This document shows, piece by piece, positions 33,801 to 41,413 of a DNA stretch of 42,889 nt. Source of the stretch: Streptomyces lanatus (GTDB lineage: Bacteria; Actinomycetota; Actinomycetes; Streptomycetales; Streptomycetaceae); assembly GCF_014655715.1 (NCBI RefSeq), contig NZ_BNBM01000004.1, forward strand, positions 1 through 42,889. Direction: 5' to 3'. Made by a program: the position numbers and the translations under genes. How positions within the stretch are numbered: the first letter of the stretch is position 1; every line of letters starts with the position of its first letter. The notes under the pieces are model-generated. The model saw only the letters and a program-made list of their open reading frames with translations. It did not search any database and was not told the DNA's origin.

Positions 33801-34656
33801 GCAGCGGGTCGCGGGTGCAGTGCGCGTAGAAGTCGGCGCGCACACCGAGCGCCACCCGGCACCGGCCGGACCCGGCCGACGCGGCGGTGACCAGTGCCGC
33901 GACGAAGCACTGCCGCTCGGCGTCATCCCGGCAGAGCGTGAAGATCTCCTCGAACTGGTCGACGACCAGCACGACGCCGTCGCCCCCTTCGGACCCCTCA
34001 GAGCGGGCGACGATCTGCCGCAGCACCCGCGCCAGGTTCTGTGGGTTCTGCCGCAACTCCTCGTACAGCCCGCCCGGCGAGATGCCCGCCAGTACGCCCA
34101 GCCGTACCGCGCACTCCTCCACCGGCCGGGGCCCCGGCGTCAGCACCACCACGGTCGCCGCGTCCCGCAGGCGCGGCACCAGACCGGCCCGCAACAACGA
34201 CGACTTGCCCGAACCCGAAGCCCCGATCAGCATCACGAACCGCCGCCGCTCAAGCCGCTCGGCCAGCTCCTCCACCAGCTGCTCCCGGCCGAAGAACCAC
34301 TCCGCGTCCTGCTCCCTGAACGGCCGCAGACCCGTGTACGGCGGTGGCGTGCCGGACTCCTCCGTCACGCCGAGGGCGGGATCCCCGTCACCGAGGTGCT
34401 CCGCCGCCTCCCGCCAACGACGCTCCCATTCCTGGACATCCCCGTCGCAGGAGCGCACGTACGCCAGGGTCACCGCCAGCGTCGGCAGCCGCTGCCCGGA
34501 CGCCGCGGAGGACAGCGTCGAGATCGAGTAGTGCGCTCGCTCCGCCAGTGTCCGGTAGGGCGGATTGCCTGCCTTCCTCCGCAACTGCCGCAAGCCCGCG
34601 GCGAACTCCGGTAACGGACCGTCCCCCGCGTCCAGCGGTCGCTCCTTGCGCGGCAT
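30808..34656 (-). CDS. HTH-nSTAND1 NTPase with transmembrane segment and 14 WD40 repeats
   Basis: The encoded protein has 1282 aa. An Xre-like HTH opens it (TLAERAHYSISTLSSAASGQ, about 35-55). The nSTAND1 NTPase follows: TGLRPFREQDAEWFFGRE, Walker A GASGSGKSS near 145, and acidic VVLVVDQFEEIFTLC. Helical repeats come next, then one membrane helix (LTVLLTLLLITASATTVYAV, about 548-567). From about 629 to 1255 I count 14 WD40 units, enough for two seven-bladed propellers. Such STAND proteins are nucleotide-switched signal hubs that sense ligands through the repeats; relatives act in regulation and in conflict/defence. ATG 34656 follows GGGGAGG. It diverges from the secreted-protein gene at 34879. 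Target and ligand are unknown. Confidence 0.87.
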   Translation of the reverse strand: MPRKERPLDAGDGPLPEFAAGLRQLRRKAGNPPYRTLAERAHYSISTLSSAASGQRLPTLAVTLAYVRSCDGDVQEWERRWREAAEHLGDGDPALGVTEESGTPPPYTGLRPFREQDAEWFFGREQLVEELAERLERRRFVMLIGASGSGKSSLLRAGLVPRLRDAATVVVLTPGPRPVEECAVRLGVLAGISPGGLYEELRQNPQNLARVLRQIVARSEGSEGGDGVVLVVDQFEEIFTLCRDDAERQCFVAALVTAASAGSGRCRVALGVRADFYAHCTRDPLLVEVMRDAQAPIGPMSLDELRRAVVRPAQQAGLTVEGALLASLTAQAHGQAGALPLLSHALLETWRRRRGNALTLEGFQAVGGLEGGLARTAEEFYGRLSPGQMELARRAFVRLTALGEGTEDTRRPARLAELRGLAEQADGDDIVAVLEQAARARLLTLDRERVELAHEALIRCWPRLHGWLAEDREALRVLRRLTDAALAWEALGRDPGALYRGTRLAMVAALDRASLSVQEREFLDASRAAAHSEQAAARRGVRRLRRLTVLLTLLLITASATTVYAVRAQGTATRQRNIALSQKVAEQATALRSTNPALATQLSLAAYRLARTTEARSSLLSTFATPYATRLTGHTDNVNAVAYSADSRTLVTGSNDDTARLWNVTDPHRTRPPATLTGHTGKVSHAAFSADGRTLATASWDDTARLWDTTAPDSPRLLAVLRGHTGDVNAVAFSPDGTTLATASTDGTLRLWDVTDQRRPRTRAALRTEDDTDAALVSVAFGPDGRTLAAAGFDRAVHLWTLDASGNAHRSATLTGHTAAVSWVAFGPDGKTLASASWDRTVRLWNVAAPGRPARLATLTGHTDGVRSVAISPDGHTLASAGLDHTVRVWDIGDPRHPRQRTVLTGHTDAAVFVAFSPDGRTLASAGDDHTARLWDLPLPALHGHTDTVCALALSPDGRILATAGYDRTARLWDITVPGRPRSLATLTGHTDTVCGLALSPDGRTLATAGYDRTARLWDITVPRRPRSLATLTGYGDHVNTVAFSPDGRALATSDLDGTVRLLDVSDTRRPRELATTTAHPGGSNAAVFSPDGNTLATGGWDRRVALWDVGDRRHPRRLAVSPALPDGVNAVAFRPDGKTLATTEFGGVTRLWDVTDRRLHQSAAFGGHVGDAYSPAFSPDGNTLATMGADGTARLWDTTDPVHPQALVSLTDDEPITPVFAAAFGPDDHTLATAGADGLARLWETDPERVADRVCRLSRPAITRAEWNTYFGNLAYRPSCP
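31591..31860 (-). repeat. Adjacent near-identical WD40 units (135-bp tandem repeat)
   Basis: Two consecutive 45-codon units (boundary 31725/31726) are nearly identical at DNA level over most of their length: both encode LSPDGR(T/I)LATAGYDRTARLW followed by DITVPGR. Other units in the gene are far more diverged. This indicates a recent unit duplication or gene conversion. Confidence 0.75.
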
Positions 34657-34878
34657 CGCCGCACCTCCCCGTTCCCCCAGGTGACGGCCTGACAGCCGCC
34701 TCACATTTTTCATGAGTTGTTTGTTCGGCACCAGTGCTCCGAAGGCGAACAACGCGCGAGCCGCTACACCTGGATCGCCCGACCCCGGCCGCATCGGTGG
34801 CGGTCAACGCGGAAGACACGACAAGGGACGCCATCAGCCAGGAATGGCTGCATCGGTTGCGACTACAGAGGAGACCGA
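34657..34878. promoter_or_regulatory. Divergent promoter region of the STAND and secreted-protein genes
   Basis: The 222-bp region has an A/T-rich patch (34706-34736) and an inverted repeat TGTTCG (34732-34737) ... CGAACA (34746-34751). Either could be an operator for the HTH of the STAND protein, which is speculation. Confidence 0.35.
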
Positions 34879-35358
34879 ATGAGATTGAGAAGAATCACGA
34901 AACGGGCGGCTGCAATGGTCCTGACGATGATCGCCGCATTGGTCCTTCCGCTGGCGGCGCAGGCACCAGCACAGGCAGCACCGAACGTTGCCGCCGGACC
35001 GACCGCGTGGACCCCGGGGGTCTCCCCGCTGTTCACAGGCGCAGGCGAGTTTGTAACGCGGAATGTGTCGAGTGCCGATCGGGACAACGCGCTGAGGTTG
35101 TGCTCCGTCGCATCTGGCATCGCCTGCGTGTCGGTTGGCCAAGGCGACGGCAGACACAGCGTCTTCCACCTGTTCAGGTGTGAAACGCGGTCGCTCTCGA
35201 ACTTCATCAATGCGCTCGCTGTTCGCAACAACCAGACTGGCGGAGCCCGAGTCCACTTCTGGGGGCCCAGGTACAACCACTACATCCCAGCGGACGGCGT
35301 GATCCACCTGATCCCGGACGAGGCGACGTACGACTTCAATCGCCTCGATCTCTGCTAA
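34879..35358 (+). CDS. Small secreted protein, peptidase-inhibitor I36-like
   Basis: The encoded protein has 159 aa. A classical signal peptide (MRLRRITKRAAAMVLTMIAA... to APAQA) should be cleaved near residue 33. The mature part has four Cys (two plausible disulfides: LCSVASGIAC and FRC...LDLC) and a stretch SLSNFINALAVRNNQTGGAR that resembles the beta-gamma-crystallin-like I36 inhibitor family of Streptomyces. Family membership is tentative; an inhibitor, toxin or structural role is possible. ATG 34879 follows AGAGGAGA. It is divergent from the STAND/WD40 gene, and a hairpin follows at 35368. Confidence 0.75.
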   Translation: MRLRRITKRAAAMVLTMIAALVLPLAAQAPAQAAPNVAAGPTAWTPGVSPLFTGAGEFVTRNVSSADRDNALRLCSVASGIACVSVGQGDGRHSVFHLFRCETRSLSNFINALAVRNNQTGGARVHFWGPRYNHYIPADGVIHLIPDEATYDFNRLDLC

Positions 35359-35367
35359 GGGCACATC

Positions 35368-35399
35368 GACCCGGGCACGCTGATCATGGTGTCCGGGTC
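35368..35399 (+). terminator. Hairpin terminator after the secreted-protein gene
   Basis: GACCCGGGCAC (35368-35378) pairs with GTGTCCGGGTC (35389-35399) at 10 of 11 positions around a 10-base loop. It begins 10 bases after the stop codon. Confidence 0.6.
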
Positions 35400-35499
35400 G
35401 GAAGCCTCTGCAGTGACGGCTGCGGAGTGACGACTGAGCCTTTTCCAGAGGCTTCGCATGCGCGCTGTCGGCACGCGGTGGCGGCGCTTGAACGGCATG

Positions 35500-35715
35500 G
35501 TCACCGGTGAGGCTGCGGGCGAAGCCGGTCAGGCCGTGCAGGTTCGCCGCGGTGGCGTCCTCGATCCAGGCGGGCAGCAGGACGCCTGTCTGCTGGGTGA
35601 GCATGTCGCCGAAGTCGCGTGCGAGTTGATGTGCCCTGGCCAGCTTTGAGCTGCTGGAGGGGCGGCGGGTGAGCCAGCCCGTGACCTTCCGCACGCTGGA
35701 CGGCAGGCCATTCCA
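35500..35715 (-). pseudogene. ISL3-family transposase remnant
   Basis: The minus strand reads VRKVTGWLTRRPSSSSKLAR, then AHQLARDFGDMLTQQTGVLL and PAWIEDATAANLHGLTGFAR. This corresponds to the late DDE region of ISL3 transposases (T-x-WL-x-R-x-P; REFA-x-ML; LP-x-W; FA-x-GL-x-x-D). Both ends lose coherence and no terminal repeats were found. Confidence 0.55.
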
Positions 35716-35819
35716 GTCGGCTGCGTGCCCAGTCGCAGAGGCTGGTGTAGGCAGCGGGAGAGTGAGTCCCCCCGCACCCGTTTCCTACTCGCGGCCCTCG
35801 GCCACGGCCCGCAGGACGC

Positions 35820-35990
35820 GTTCGTGATCGGTGATGCCGAGTGAGAACGCAGTTGCACGAAGAGCAGATGCAGCGTGACGAAACGCTGCTGCCCGTCGAC
35901 GACGTAGCGCTCGTTCTTCGACGGCTCGTGGTAGACGAACGGTCCCAGAAAGTACCGCGGAGCGGTGGGTGTTCCTTCAGGCTGAAGCCC
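35820..35990 (-). pseudogene. DUF262 (GmrSD/BrxU-like) remnant
   Basis: The minus strand contains YFLGPFVYHEPSKNERYVVD followed by GQQRFVTLHLLFVQLRSH. The V(V/I)DGQQR-x-x-TL-x-LL motif is the nucleotide-binding/hydrolase signature of DUF262 proteins, found in type IV modification-dependent restriction and related defence systems. Only about 50 codons are coherent, and frame changes occur on both sides. Confidence 0.55.
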
Positions 35991-36131
35991 TGGGCCGTGC
36001 AGACAGCGTTCACGCGGGCACTGCGTCAGCCCGGCCGCCGAAGGAGCCGACGGATCGGCCCCGCGAGTCTCCACGATGTGAGACCCGCTGGTGGGCCTCT
36101 CATGTGGTCGATGCCCGCCCGCAAGGTTTGG

Positions 36132-36149
36132 TATAATGGTATGACATTA
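36132..36149 (+). promoter_or_regulatory. Promoter -10 box overlapped by an operator-like palindrome
   Basis: A perfect TATAAT (36132-36137) stands 38 bp before the ferredoxin-reductase start, in a notably A/T-rich patch. TAATG-N6-CATTA (36134-36149) overlaps it, so a repressor bound there would block transcription. No clear -35 box is visible. Confidence 0.5.
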
Positions 36150-36175
36150 ATTAGGTAGTCGAGAGGGGCTACGCA

Positions 36176-37444
36176 ATGGCGGGCGGAACGCTCATCGTCG
36201 GTGCCAGTCAAGCGGGTCTTCAACTGGCCACTACGCTGCGGCAGCTGGGAGACACCGAGCCGATCGCTCTGGTCGGCGAAGAGGCATATCCGCCCTATCA
36301 GCGGCCGCCCCTGTCCAAGGAGGTCCTCGCCGGGGAGGCGGACTTCGAGTCGTTGGCCTTCCGTACCCCGAACTACTACGCGGACGCCCGGATCGATCTC
36401 GTCAGCGGCGAGCGTGTCACCGAGGTGGCGCTCTCCCGCTCGGGACGGCCGGGCTCCGGTGTCGCGACGACCGAGAGCGGGCGCACCCTGCCCTTCGACC
36501 GGATGGCGCTCACCGTGGGTGCCGGACCCAGACGCCTTGGCATCCCCGGGGCGAATCTCGACGGCATCTGCTACCTGCGCGACCGTGACGACGCGGCGAA
36601 CCTGCGGGTACGGCTCGGCACCGCGGCCCGCGTCGTGGTCGTCGGCGGCGGCTTCATCGGGCTGGAGGCGGCGGCCGTCGCACGCGCGCTGGGCAAGGAC
36701 GTCACCGTGGTCGAGGCTGCCGAGCGGCTGATCCCTCGGGCCGTGGCGCCCGTCGTATCGGACTTCTACCGCCGGGCCCACATCCGGCGCGGCGTCCAGG
36801 TGCTGCTCTCGACGACCGTGTCCGGCTTCGACGGTGAGTCCGGGCGGGTCGCCACGGTATGTCTCGCCGACGGCACGAGACTGCCGGCCGACCTGGTGCT
36901 CGTCGGAGTCGGGGTGGTCCCCCGCACGGAACTCGCCGAGCAGTTGGGGCTGGAGTGTGACGGGGGCATCGTCGTCGACGCGTACGCCCGCACCAGCAAT
37001 CCTCTGATCGGCGCCGCCGGGGACTGCACCGTGCAGCCTCATCCCACGACGGGGCTCGGCCGGGTGCGGCTGGAGTCCGTGCAGAACGCCGTCGCCCAGG
37101 CCGCGGTCGCCGCCGCCTCGCTCCTGGGACGGCCCGCGCAGACCAGGATGGTGCCCTGGTTCTGGTCGTACCAGGGCGACCTCAAACTGCAGATCGCGGG
37201 CCTTTCGACCGGGTATGACGACTACGTCGTACGGGGAGAGCCGGAGAGCGAGCGGTTCTCCGTCCTGTACTACCGGGAGGGCGGTCTCATCGCCGTGGAC
37301 GCCGTCAACAACCCCGCCGACTACATGACCGTGCGCAAGGTGCTCAGCCAGGGAGCGACCATCCCGTCGAGCGGCGCGGGCGACTTCGGGACGCCGTTGA
37401 AGTCCCTCGTGGTCGCCGGCACGGACGTGGTGTCCACCTTCTGA
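36176..37444 (+). CDS. NAD(P)H-dependent ferredoxin/rubredoxin reductase (FAD)
   Basis: The encoded protein has 422 aa. Two dinucleotide folds: FAD site LIVGASQAGLQLATTL (6-21) with YPPYQRPPLSKE after it, and NAD(P)H site VVVVGGGFIGLEAAAVARAL (about 156-175). NPLIGAAGDCT supplies the second FAD motif, and the C-terminal domain reads VPWFWSYQGDLKLQIAG. This is the reductase type that feeds electrons through a ferredoxin to cytochromes P450 or Rieske oxygenases. No ferredoxin or oxygenase gene is within the window, so its partner is elsewhere. ATG 36176 follows GAGAGGGG. A perfect terminator separates it from the convergent operon. Confidence 0.9.
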   Translation: MAGGTLIVGASQAGLQLATTLRQLGDTEPIALVGEEAYPPYQRPPLSKEVLAGEADFESLAFRTPNYYADARIDLVSGERVTEVALSRSGRPGSGVATTESGRTLPFDRMALTVGAGPRRLGIPGANLDGICYLRDRDDAANLRVRLGTAARVVVVGGGFIGLEAAAVARALGKDVTVVEAAERLIPRAVAPVVSDFYRRAHIRRGVQVLLSTTVSGFDGESGRVATVCLADGTRLPADLVLVGVGVVPRTELAEQLGLECDGGIVVDAYARTSNPLIGAAGDCTVQPHPTTGLGRVRLESVQNAVAQAAVAAASLLGRPAQTRMVPWFWSYQGDLKLQIAGLSTGYDDYVVRGEPESERFSVLYYREGGLIAVDAVNNPADYMTVRKVLSQGATIPSSGAGDFGTPLKSLVVAGTDVVSTF

Positions 37445-37454
37445 CAGGCAACGC

Positions 37455-37494
37455 ACGAGTGAGGCGTGAGGCCGGGGCCTCACGCCTCACTCGT
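37455..37494. terminator. Perfect 19-bp bidirectional terminator
   Basis: ACGAGTGAGGCGTGAGGCC (37455-37473) and its exact complement (37476-37494) are separated by GG. It lies between the convergent reductase gene and the decarboxylase-like gene, and serves both. Confidence 0.9.
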
Positions 37495-37510
37495 CTTGAC
37501 CGCTGCCCCG

Positions 37511-38503
37511 TCAGATGACGGCTGACTCAAGCGACTCGGGAGCGAACAACTCGTCGGGCTCCAGCAGTCGCTGTGACAGGCCCTGTTCATGGTGGTAGCG
37601 CAGGAACGTGCTGAGCGCGTCACGGTTGTCGTCGAGGCCGTAGGACCAGTAGTCCCTGCCCAGCAGGTTCCGGGCTTCTTCCAGTTGAGGGGTCAGCCAG
37701 GGCAGCATGAAGCGCAGGGCCGAGGTGTCGTAGAGGTTCTCGTACGCCGCGTTCTTGGCCTCGTGGAGGGCCTTGTAGAGCGACTGCGCGACCCAGCGGT
37801 GACGGTCGTACACGTCCCGTCTGACCACCACCACGTGCATGATCGGGAAGATTCCCGTCGCCGCGTAGTAGTCCTTCTCGGCGGCCACGACGTCCGGGAA
37901 GACCCTGCGTACCCGGGGGTCTCCCGCGGCGAACGGGCTGGGGACCCGGGGGGTGCACAGGGCGTCGATCTCGCCCTCGGCGAGCATCCGGGCAAGCGTC
38001 CTGTCCTCGGGTATGCGACTGATGCGCAGTGAGTCGGGCAGGTCGACTCCGGCCTTCTCGATGCGCCCCGGTGTCTCCTGTCCGCCGGTGAGGTAGCTGA
38101 CCGAGTCGAACGGCACCCCGTGCCGGTCCCCCAGGATGCCTCGCATCCACACACAGGCGGTGAGCTGGTACTCCGGAGTGCCGATCCGCTTGCCCCTCAG
38201 ATCCTCCGGGGTGGAGATTCCCGAGTCGGCATGGCAGTAGAGGGAGCCGTGCCGGAACATGCGCGAGGTGAAGACGGGCAGGGCCACGAAGGGCGAGGGG
38301 TCGGCCCGCAGTGACAGGACGTACGAAGACAGCGACATCTCCGCGACCTCGAACTCCTGATGTCGCATCATCCGGAAGAAGGTCTCCTCGACGGGCAGCC
38401 GGAGATACGTCAGCTCGATGCCGTCCGGGCGGACGGTCCCTTCTTCGAGGGCGCGGGTGCGGTCGTAGTCGCCGCAGGCGAAGGTGAGTTGCAGTCGTGT
38501 CAT
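37511..38503 (-). CDS. 4,5-dihydroxyphthalate-decarboxylase-like protein (Pht5/NMT1-like fold)
   Basis: The encoded protein has 330 aa with no signal peptide, so it is cytosolic despite a periplasmic-binding-protein fold. Its opening, LQLTFACGDYDRTRALEEGT...VRPDGIELTYL, and EETFFRMMRHQEFEVAEMSL are characteristic of the Pht5/4,5-dihydroxyphthalate decarboxylase family. Many homologues are labelled as ABC substrate-binding proteins, so the reaction is not certain. ATG 38503 lies 9 bp after the LigJ-like gene in a four-gene minus-strand operon, consistent with removing a carboxyl group from an aromatic or a ring-cleavage intermediate. A second, more divergent member is at 41414. Confidence 0.82.
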   Translation of the reverse strand: MTRLQLTFACGDYDRTRALEEGTVRPDGIELTYLRLPVEETFFRMMRHQEFEVAEMSLSSYVLSLRADPSPFVALPVFTSRMFRHGSLYCHADSGISTPEDLRGKRIGTPEYQLTACVWMRGILGDRHGVPFDSVSYLTGGQETPGRIEKAGVDLPDSLRISRIPEDRTLARMLAEGEIDALCTPRVPSPFAAGDPRVRRVFPDVVAAEKDYYAATGIFPIMHVVVVRRDVYDRHRWVAQSLYKALHEAKNAAYENLYDTSALRFMLPWLTPQLEEARNLLGRDYWSYGLDDNRDALSTFLRYHHEQGLSQRLLEPDELFAPESLESAVI

Positions 38504-38512
38504 GGGGTGCGG

Positions 38513-39535
38513 TTACCTGCCTTCCGCCGTGAGGAGGGCGTCCAGGTGCGGGTAGACGCGCCGGGCGTTGGCCTCGAAGACCTTGTGCCGCTGTTCCTCG
38601 GTGAGCCCTGCGCGGTCGATGTAGCGCTTGGTGTCGTCCCATGCGATGCCCGTCTCCGGGTCGGCGCCACGCACGGCGCCGAGCATCTCGGAGGCGAACA
38701 GGATGTTGTCGGTGTCGATGACCTGGTGCAGCAGGTCGATGCCCGGCTGGTGGTAGACACAGGTGTCGAAGAAGACGTTCTTCATGACGTGTTCCGCCGG
38801 GTCGGGCCGGCCCAGCCGCACGGCCAGTCCGCGGTAACGGCCCCAGTGGTACGGCACCGCCCCGCCGCCGTGCGGGATCACGAACCGCAGCGTCGGGAAA
38901 CGGTCGAACAGGTCGCCCTCGACGAGCTGCATGAAGGCGGCGGTGTCCGCGTTCAGGTAATGCGCGCCCAGCGCGTGGAAGTTGGGGTTGCAGGAGGCCG
39001 ACACATGGATCATCGCGGGCACGTCCAGCTCGACCATCGTCTCGTACAGGGGGAACCAGTACGCGTCGGTGAGCGGCGGCGAGGTCCAGTGGCCGCCGGA
39101 CGGATCGGGGTTGAGGTTGCAGCCCACGAAGCCGAGGGTCTGCACGCAGCGGCGCAGTTCGGCCCTCGCCGCGTCGAGCGTGCCACCGGGGGTCTGCGGA
39201 AGCTGGCACACGGCGGCGAAGTGCTCGGGGAACAGTCCCACCACCCGGTGGACGAGGTCGTTGTTCGCGCGCGCCCACTCCTGTGCAGTGGCCGGATCGG
39301 AGACATGGTGCTCCATCGCGGACGCCTTCGGCGAGAAAAGCATGAAGTCGCCGCCGCGCTCACGCAACAGCTTGAGCTGGTTGCTCTCGACGCTCTCACG
39401 GATCGCGTCGTCGCTCGGCACAGCGGGTACGGCCGCCGGCAGGGCCGGATCCGCAAGGCGGGCCAACTGAGCGTCGCGGAAGGCCTGGTGCTGCGGTGGG
39501 GCCGTCGTGTAGTGGCCGTGGATGTCAATGATCAC
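38513..39535 (-). CDS. ligJ: 4-oxalomesaconate hydratase (LigJ type, amidohydrolase superfamily)
   Basis: The encoded protein has 340 aa, the length of LigJ. It begins [13 protein letters not shown] with the HxH metal site. It shows [94 protein letters not shown] and [14 protein letters not shown], all strongly LigJ-like. The enzyme hydrates 4-oxalomesaconate to 4-carboxy-4-hydroxy-2-oxoadipate in protocatechuate/gallate 4,5-cleavage. GTG 39535 was chosen because GGAG lies 7 bases upstream and the protein then starts as in LigJ; ATG 39550 is possible. It overlaps the end of the aldolase gene by 11 bases, so hydration and cleavage are co-translated. Confidence 0.88.
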   Translation of the reverse strand: MIIDIHGHYTTAPPQHQAFRDAQLARLADPALPAAVPAVPSDDAIRESVESNQLKLLRERGGDFMLFSPKASAMEHHVSDPATAQEWARANNDLVHRVVGLFPEHFAAVCQLPQTPGGTLDAARAELRRCVQTLGFVGCNLNPDPSGGHWTSPPLTDAYWFPLYETMVELDVPAMIHVSASCNPNFHALGAHYLNADTAAFMQLVEGDLFDRFPTLRFVIPHGGGAVPYHWGRYRGLAVRLGRPDPAEHVMKNVFFDTCVYHQPGIDLLHQVIDTDNILFASEMLGAVRGADPETGIAWDDTKRYIDRAGLTEEQRHKVFEANARRVYPHLDALLTAEGR

Positions 39536-40223
39536 CGGTGAACTCCGCATGGTCGACGTAGGTGAGCCCCTTGCGCGCGAGCCGCTCACGCATCGCGTTC
39601 ACGTCGAGGCCGAGCTCGCCGTCGGCGTAGCGCTTGCGTGAGGCCGCCTCCTTCTCCTCCCGGGCTCGTGATGCCTCCAGCACGTCGGCGGCGCGCAGCC
39701 GGGGGACCACCACGACCCCGTCGTCGTCGGCGACGACCACGTCGCCCGGCTCGATGCGCTGACCGCCGCACACGACCGGCGTGTTCACATCACCGAGGGT
39801 CTCCTTCACCGTCCCGAACGCGCTGACGTGCCGTGCCCAGACGGGGAAGCCCATCCGCTGCAGGTCGGCGACGTCGCGACAGCCGGCGTCGATGACCAGG
39901 CCTCGTACGGCACGGGCGGCGAGTGCGGTGGCGAGCAGGTCACCGAAGTAGCCCGCCTCGGAAGGGGAGGTGGGGGCAACGACGAGAACGTCGCCTTCGC
40001 GGCACTGTTCCACGGCCACATGGATCATCCAGTTGTCCGCGGGAGGCACGCTGACGGTGACGGCGGTGCCGGCGATGTGTGCTCCAGCCCAGACGGGCCG
40101 CAGGGCGGGGTCGAGGAGTCCGGTGCGTCCCTGCGCCTCGTGGACGGTGGCGACGCCGTGGCCGGCGAGGGCGTCGGTGATCACGCGGTCGGCGCGGGGC
40201 GGGTTGCGGACGACGATGCTCAT
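39525..40223 (-). CDS. ligK: 4-carboxy-4-hydroxy-2-oxoadipate aldolase (RraA-fold, LigK/GalC type)
   Basis: The encoded protein has 232 aa. The class II pyruvate-aldolase signature of the RraA fold is visible: [20 protein letters not shown], then [12 protein letters not shown] with the substrate Arg and metal Asp, and [15 protein letters not shown]. The relatives split 4-carboxy-4-hydroxy-2-oxoadipate into pyruvate and oxaloacetate. ATG 40223 overlaps the dehydrogenase stop (ATGA), and its own end overlaps the LigJ-like gene. Side-by-side placement with LigJ strongly supports this reaction over an RNase E inhibitor role. Confidence 0.85.
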   Translation of the reverse strand: MSIVVRNPPRADRVITDALAGHGVATVHEAQGRTGLLDPALRPVWAGAHIAGTAVTVSVPPADNWMIHVAVEQCREGDVLVVAPTSPSEAGYFGDLLATALAARAVRGLVIDAGCRDVADLQRMGFPVWARHVSAFGTVKETLGDVNTPVVCGGQRIEPGDVVVADDDGVVVVPRLRAADVLEASRAREEKEAASRKRYADGELGLDVNAMRERLARKGLTYVDHAEFTGDH

Positions 40224-41335
40224 GCCGCCGCCCAGGGCAGCAGGGACACGTGCACGGCGTCCTCGCCGCTCTCGCCGCCGACGGTACGGATGGCGCGGTC
40301 GGCCTCGGCGAGGGGGAAGCTGTGCGTGCTCAGTTTCTCCAGCGGGAAGCGGCCCGACGCGAGCTGTTCCAGGGCGAGTTCGCAGGAGCGGTACCTGTGG
40401 CCGCGGGCGCTCTTGAGGGCGATCGACTTCTCCGTCAGCTTCTTCAGCGGGAAGTCGGGGAACGCTGCCAGCTCGCCCTGGACGACCATCGTGCCCTCGC
40501 GCCGCTTGAGCGCGTCGATGCCGAGCAGAACGGGCGCGGCGCCGGCGCCCGCGGTGCAGTCCAGGACGACGTCGACGCCGCGGCCCCTCGTGAGTTCCAG
40601 GATGCGGGTCAGCGGATCCTCCCGCGTCACGTCGATGACGTGGTCGGCGCCCAACTCCCTTGCGAGGGACAGGCGCGCGGCATCCTTCGTGGTGCCGGTG
40701 ACGATGATGAGAGAAGCGCCGGCCTGCTTGCAGGCGACAACCTGGGACAGCCCCTGCTGTCCCGGCCCCTGGATGAGCACGGTGGAGGCGTACTTGACAC
40801 CCGCGGTCACCAGCGCCCACTCGATGCCGTTCGACAACGGCGTGACAAGGCCCGCGAGTTCGGCGGAGACGCCGTCGGGCACCCGGTGGGTGACGGAGTT
40901 CCACGGCAGGTAGAGGTACTGCGCGAAGCCGCCCCACAGGTGGTACTCGTTGTCCGCCGAGGTGTACCCGTAGCGGCGGGCGTCGGGGTTGGTGCGCCAG
41001 TCGGTGGCCTCGCAGTGGCGGTACTCCCCCAGGTGGCACCACTCGCAGCGGTAGCAGCCGACGTAGTGCTCGACGAAGACGCGGTCGCCCTCGACGAGTC
41101 CCTTGCGTTCGGAGAACGTACGGCCCGCCTTGGCGATGACGCCCACGTTTTCGTGCCCCATGATCACCGGGTCGGGGAACGGCGGCTTCGCGTACATCTT
41201 CACGTCGGTGCCGCAGATGCCGGCGACCTCCACCTTCAGCAGGGCGCCATCGTCGGGAATGTTCGGCATCAGCAGTTCGCGCAGTTCCGTGTGCCCGGGG
41301 GCTGTTCGTACCGCCGCCAGCACTTTCTCCGCCAT
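40220..41335 (-). CDS. Zinc-dependent alcohol/polyol dehydrogenase (MDR family)
   Basis: The encoded protein has 371 aa. Catalytic-zinc ligands are in [11 protein letters not shown] and IMGHENVG. The structural zinc site has four Cys in [16 protein letters not shown], and the NAD(P)-binding region is [19 protein letters not shown]. The family oxidises alcohols or polyols, sometimes aromatic or hydroxy acids. ATG 41335 follows GAGGAG. It is first in the operon, before aldolase and hydratase, and is co-translated with the aldolase. Its substrate is unknown; oxidation of a semialdehyde hydrate or hydroxyl of a ring-cleavage product would fit, but the classical LigC is a different family. Confidence 0.87.
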   Translation of the reverse strand: MAEKVLAAVRTAPGHTELRELLMPNIPDDGALLKVEVAGICGTDVKMYAKPPFPDPVIMGHENVGVIAKAGRTFSERKGLVEGDRVFVEHYVGCYRCEWCHLGEYRHCEATDWRTNPDARRYGYTSADNEYHLWGGFAQYLYLPWNSVTHRVPDGVSAELAGLVTPLSNGIEWALVTAGVKYASTVLIQGPGQQGLSQVVACKQAGASLIIVTGTTKDAARLSLARELGADHVIDVTREDPLTRILELTRGRGVDVVLDCTAGAGAAPVLLGIDALKRREGTMVVQGELAAFPDFPLKKLTEKSIALKSARGHRYRSCELALEQLASGRFPLEKLSTHSFPLAEADRAIRTVGGESGEDAVHVSLLPWAAA

Positions 41336-41413
41336 GACTTCTCCTCGCGTTCGGGATCGTCCCGCCGACCGACAGCATATGGACTGATGGACTAACCATG
41401 CTACCTTTCGAGC
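41336..41413. promoter_or_regulatory. Divergent promoter/operator of the ring-cleavage-like block
   Basis: This 78-bp region drives the four-gene minus operon and the plus-strand pair. It contains ATGGACTG-ATGGACTA tandem repeats and ATGG-ACTAA-CCAT (41387-41399). The ATGG...CAT core resembles the palindrome over the ferredoxin-reductase -10 box (36134-36149). A common regulator is possible but lies outside the window. Confidence 0.4.

Noticed and set aside
34834..35694. Minus-strand frame covering the secreted-protein gene
   Set aside because: Only its first 60 codons (ISL3-like) are coherent; the rest is antisense to a gene with a clear signal peptide and ribosome site.
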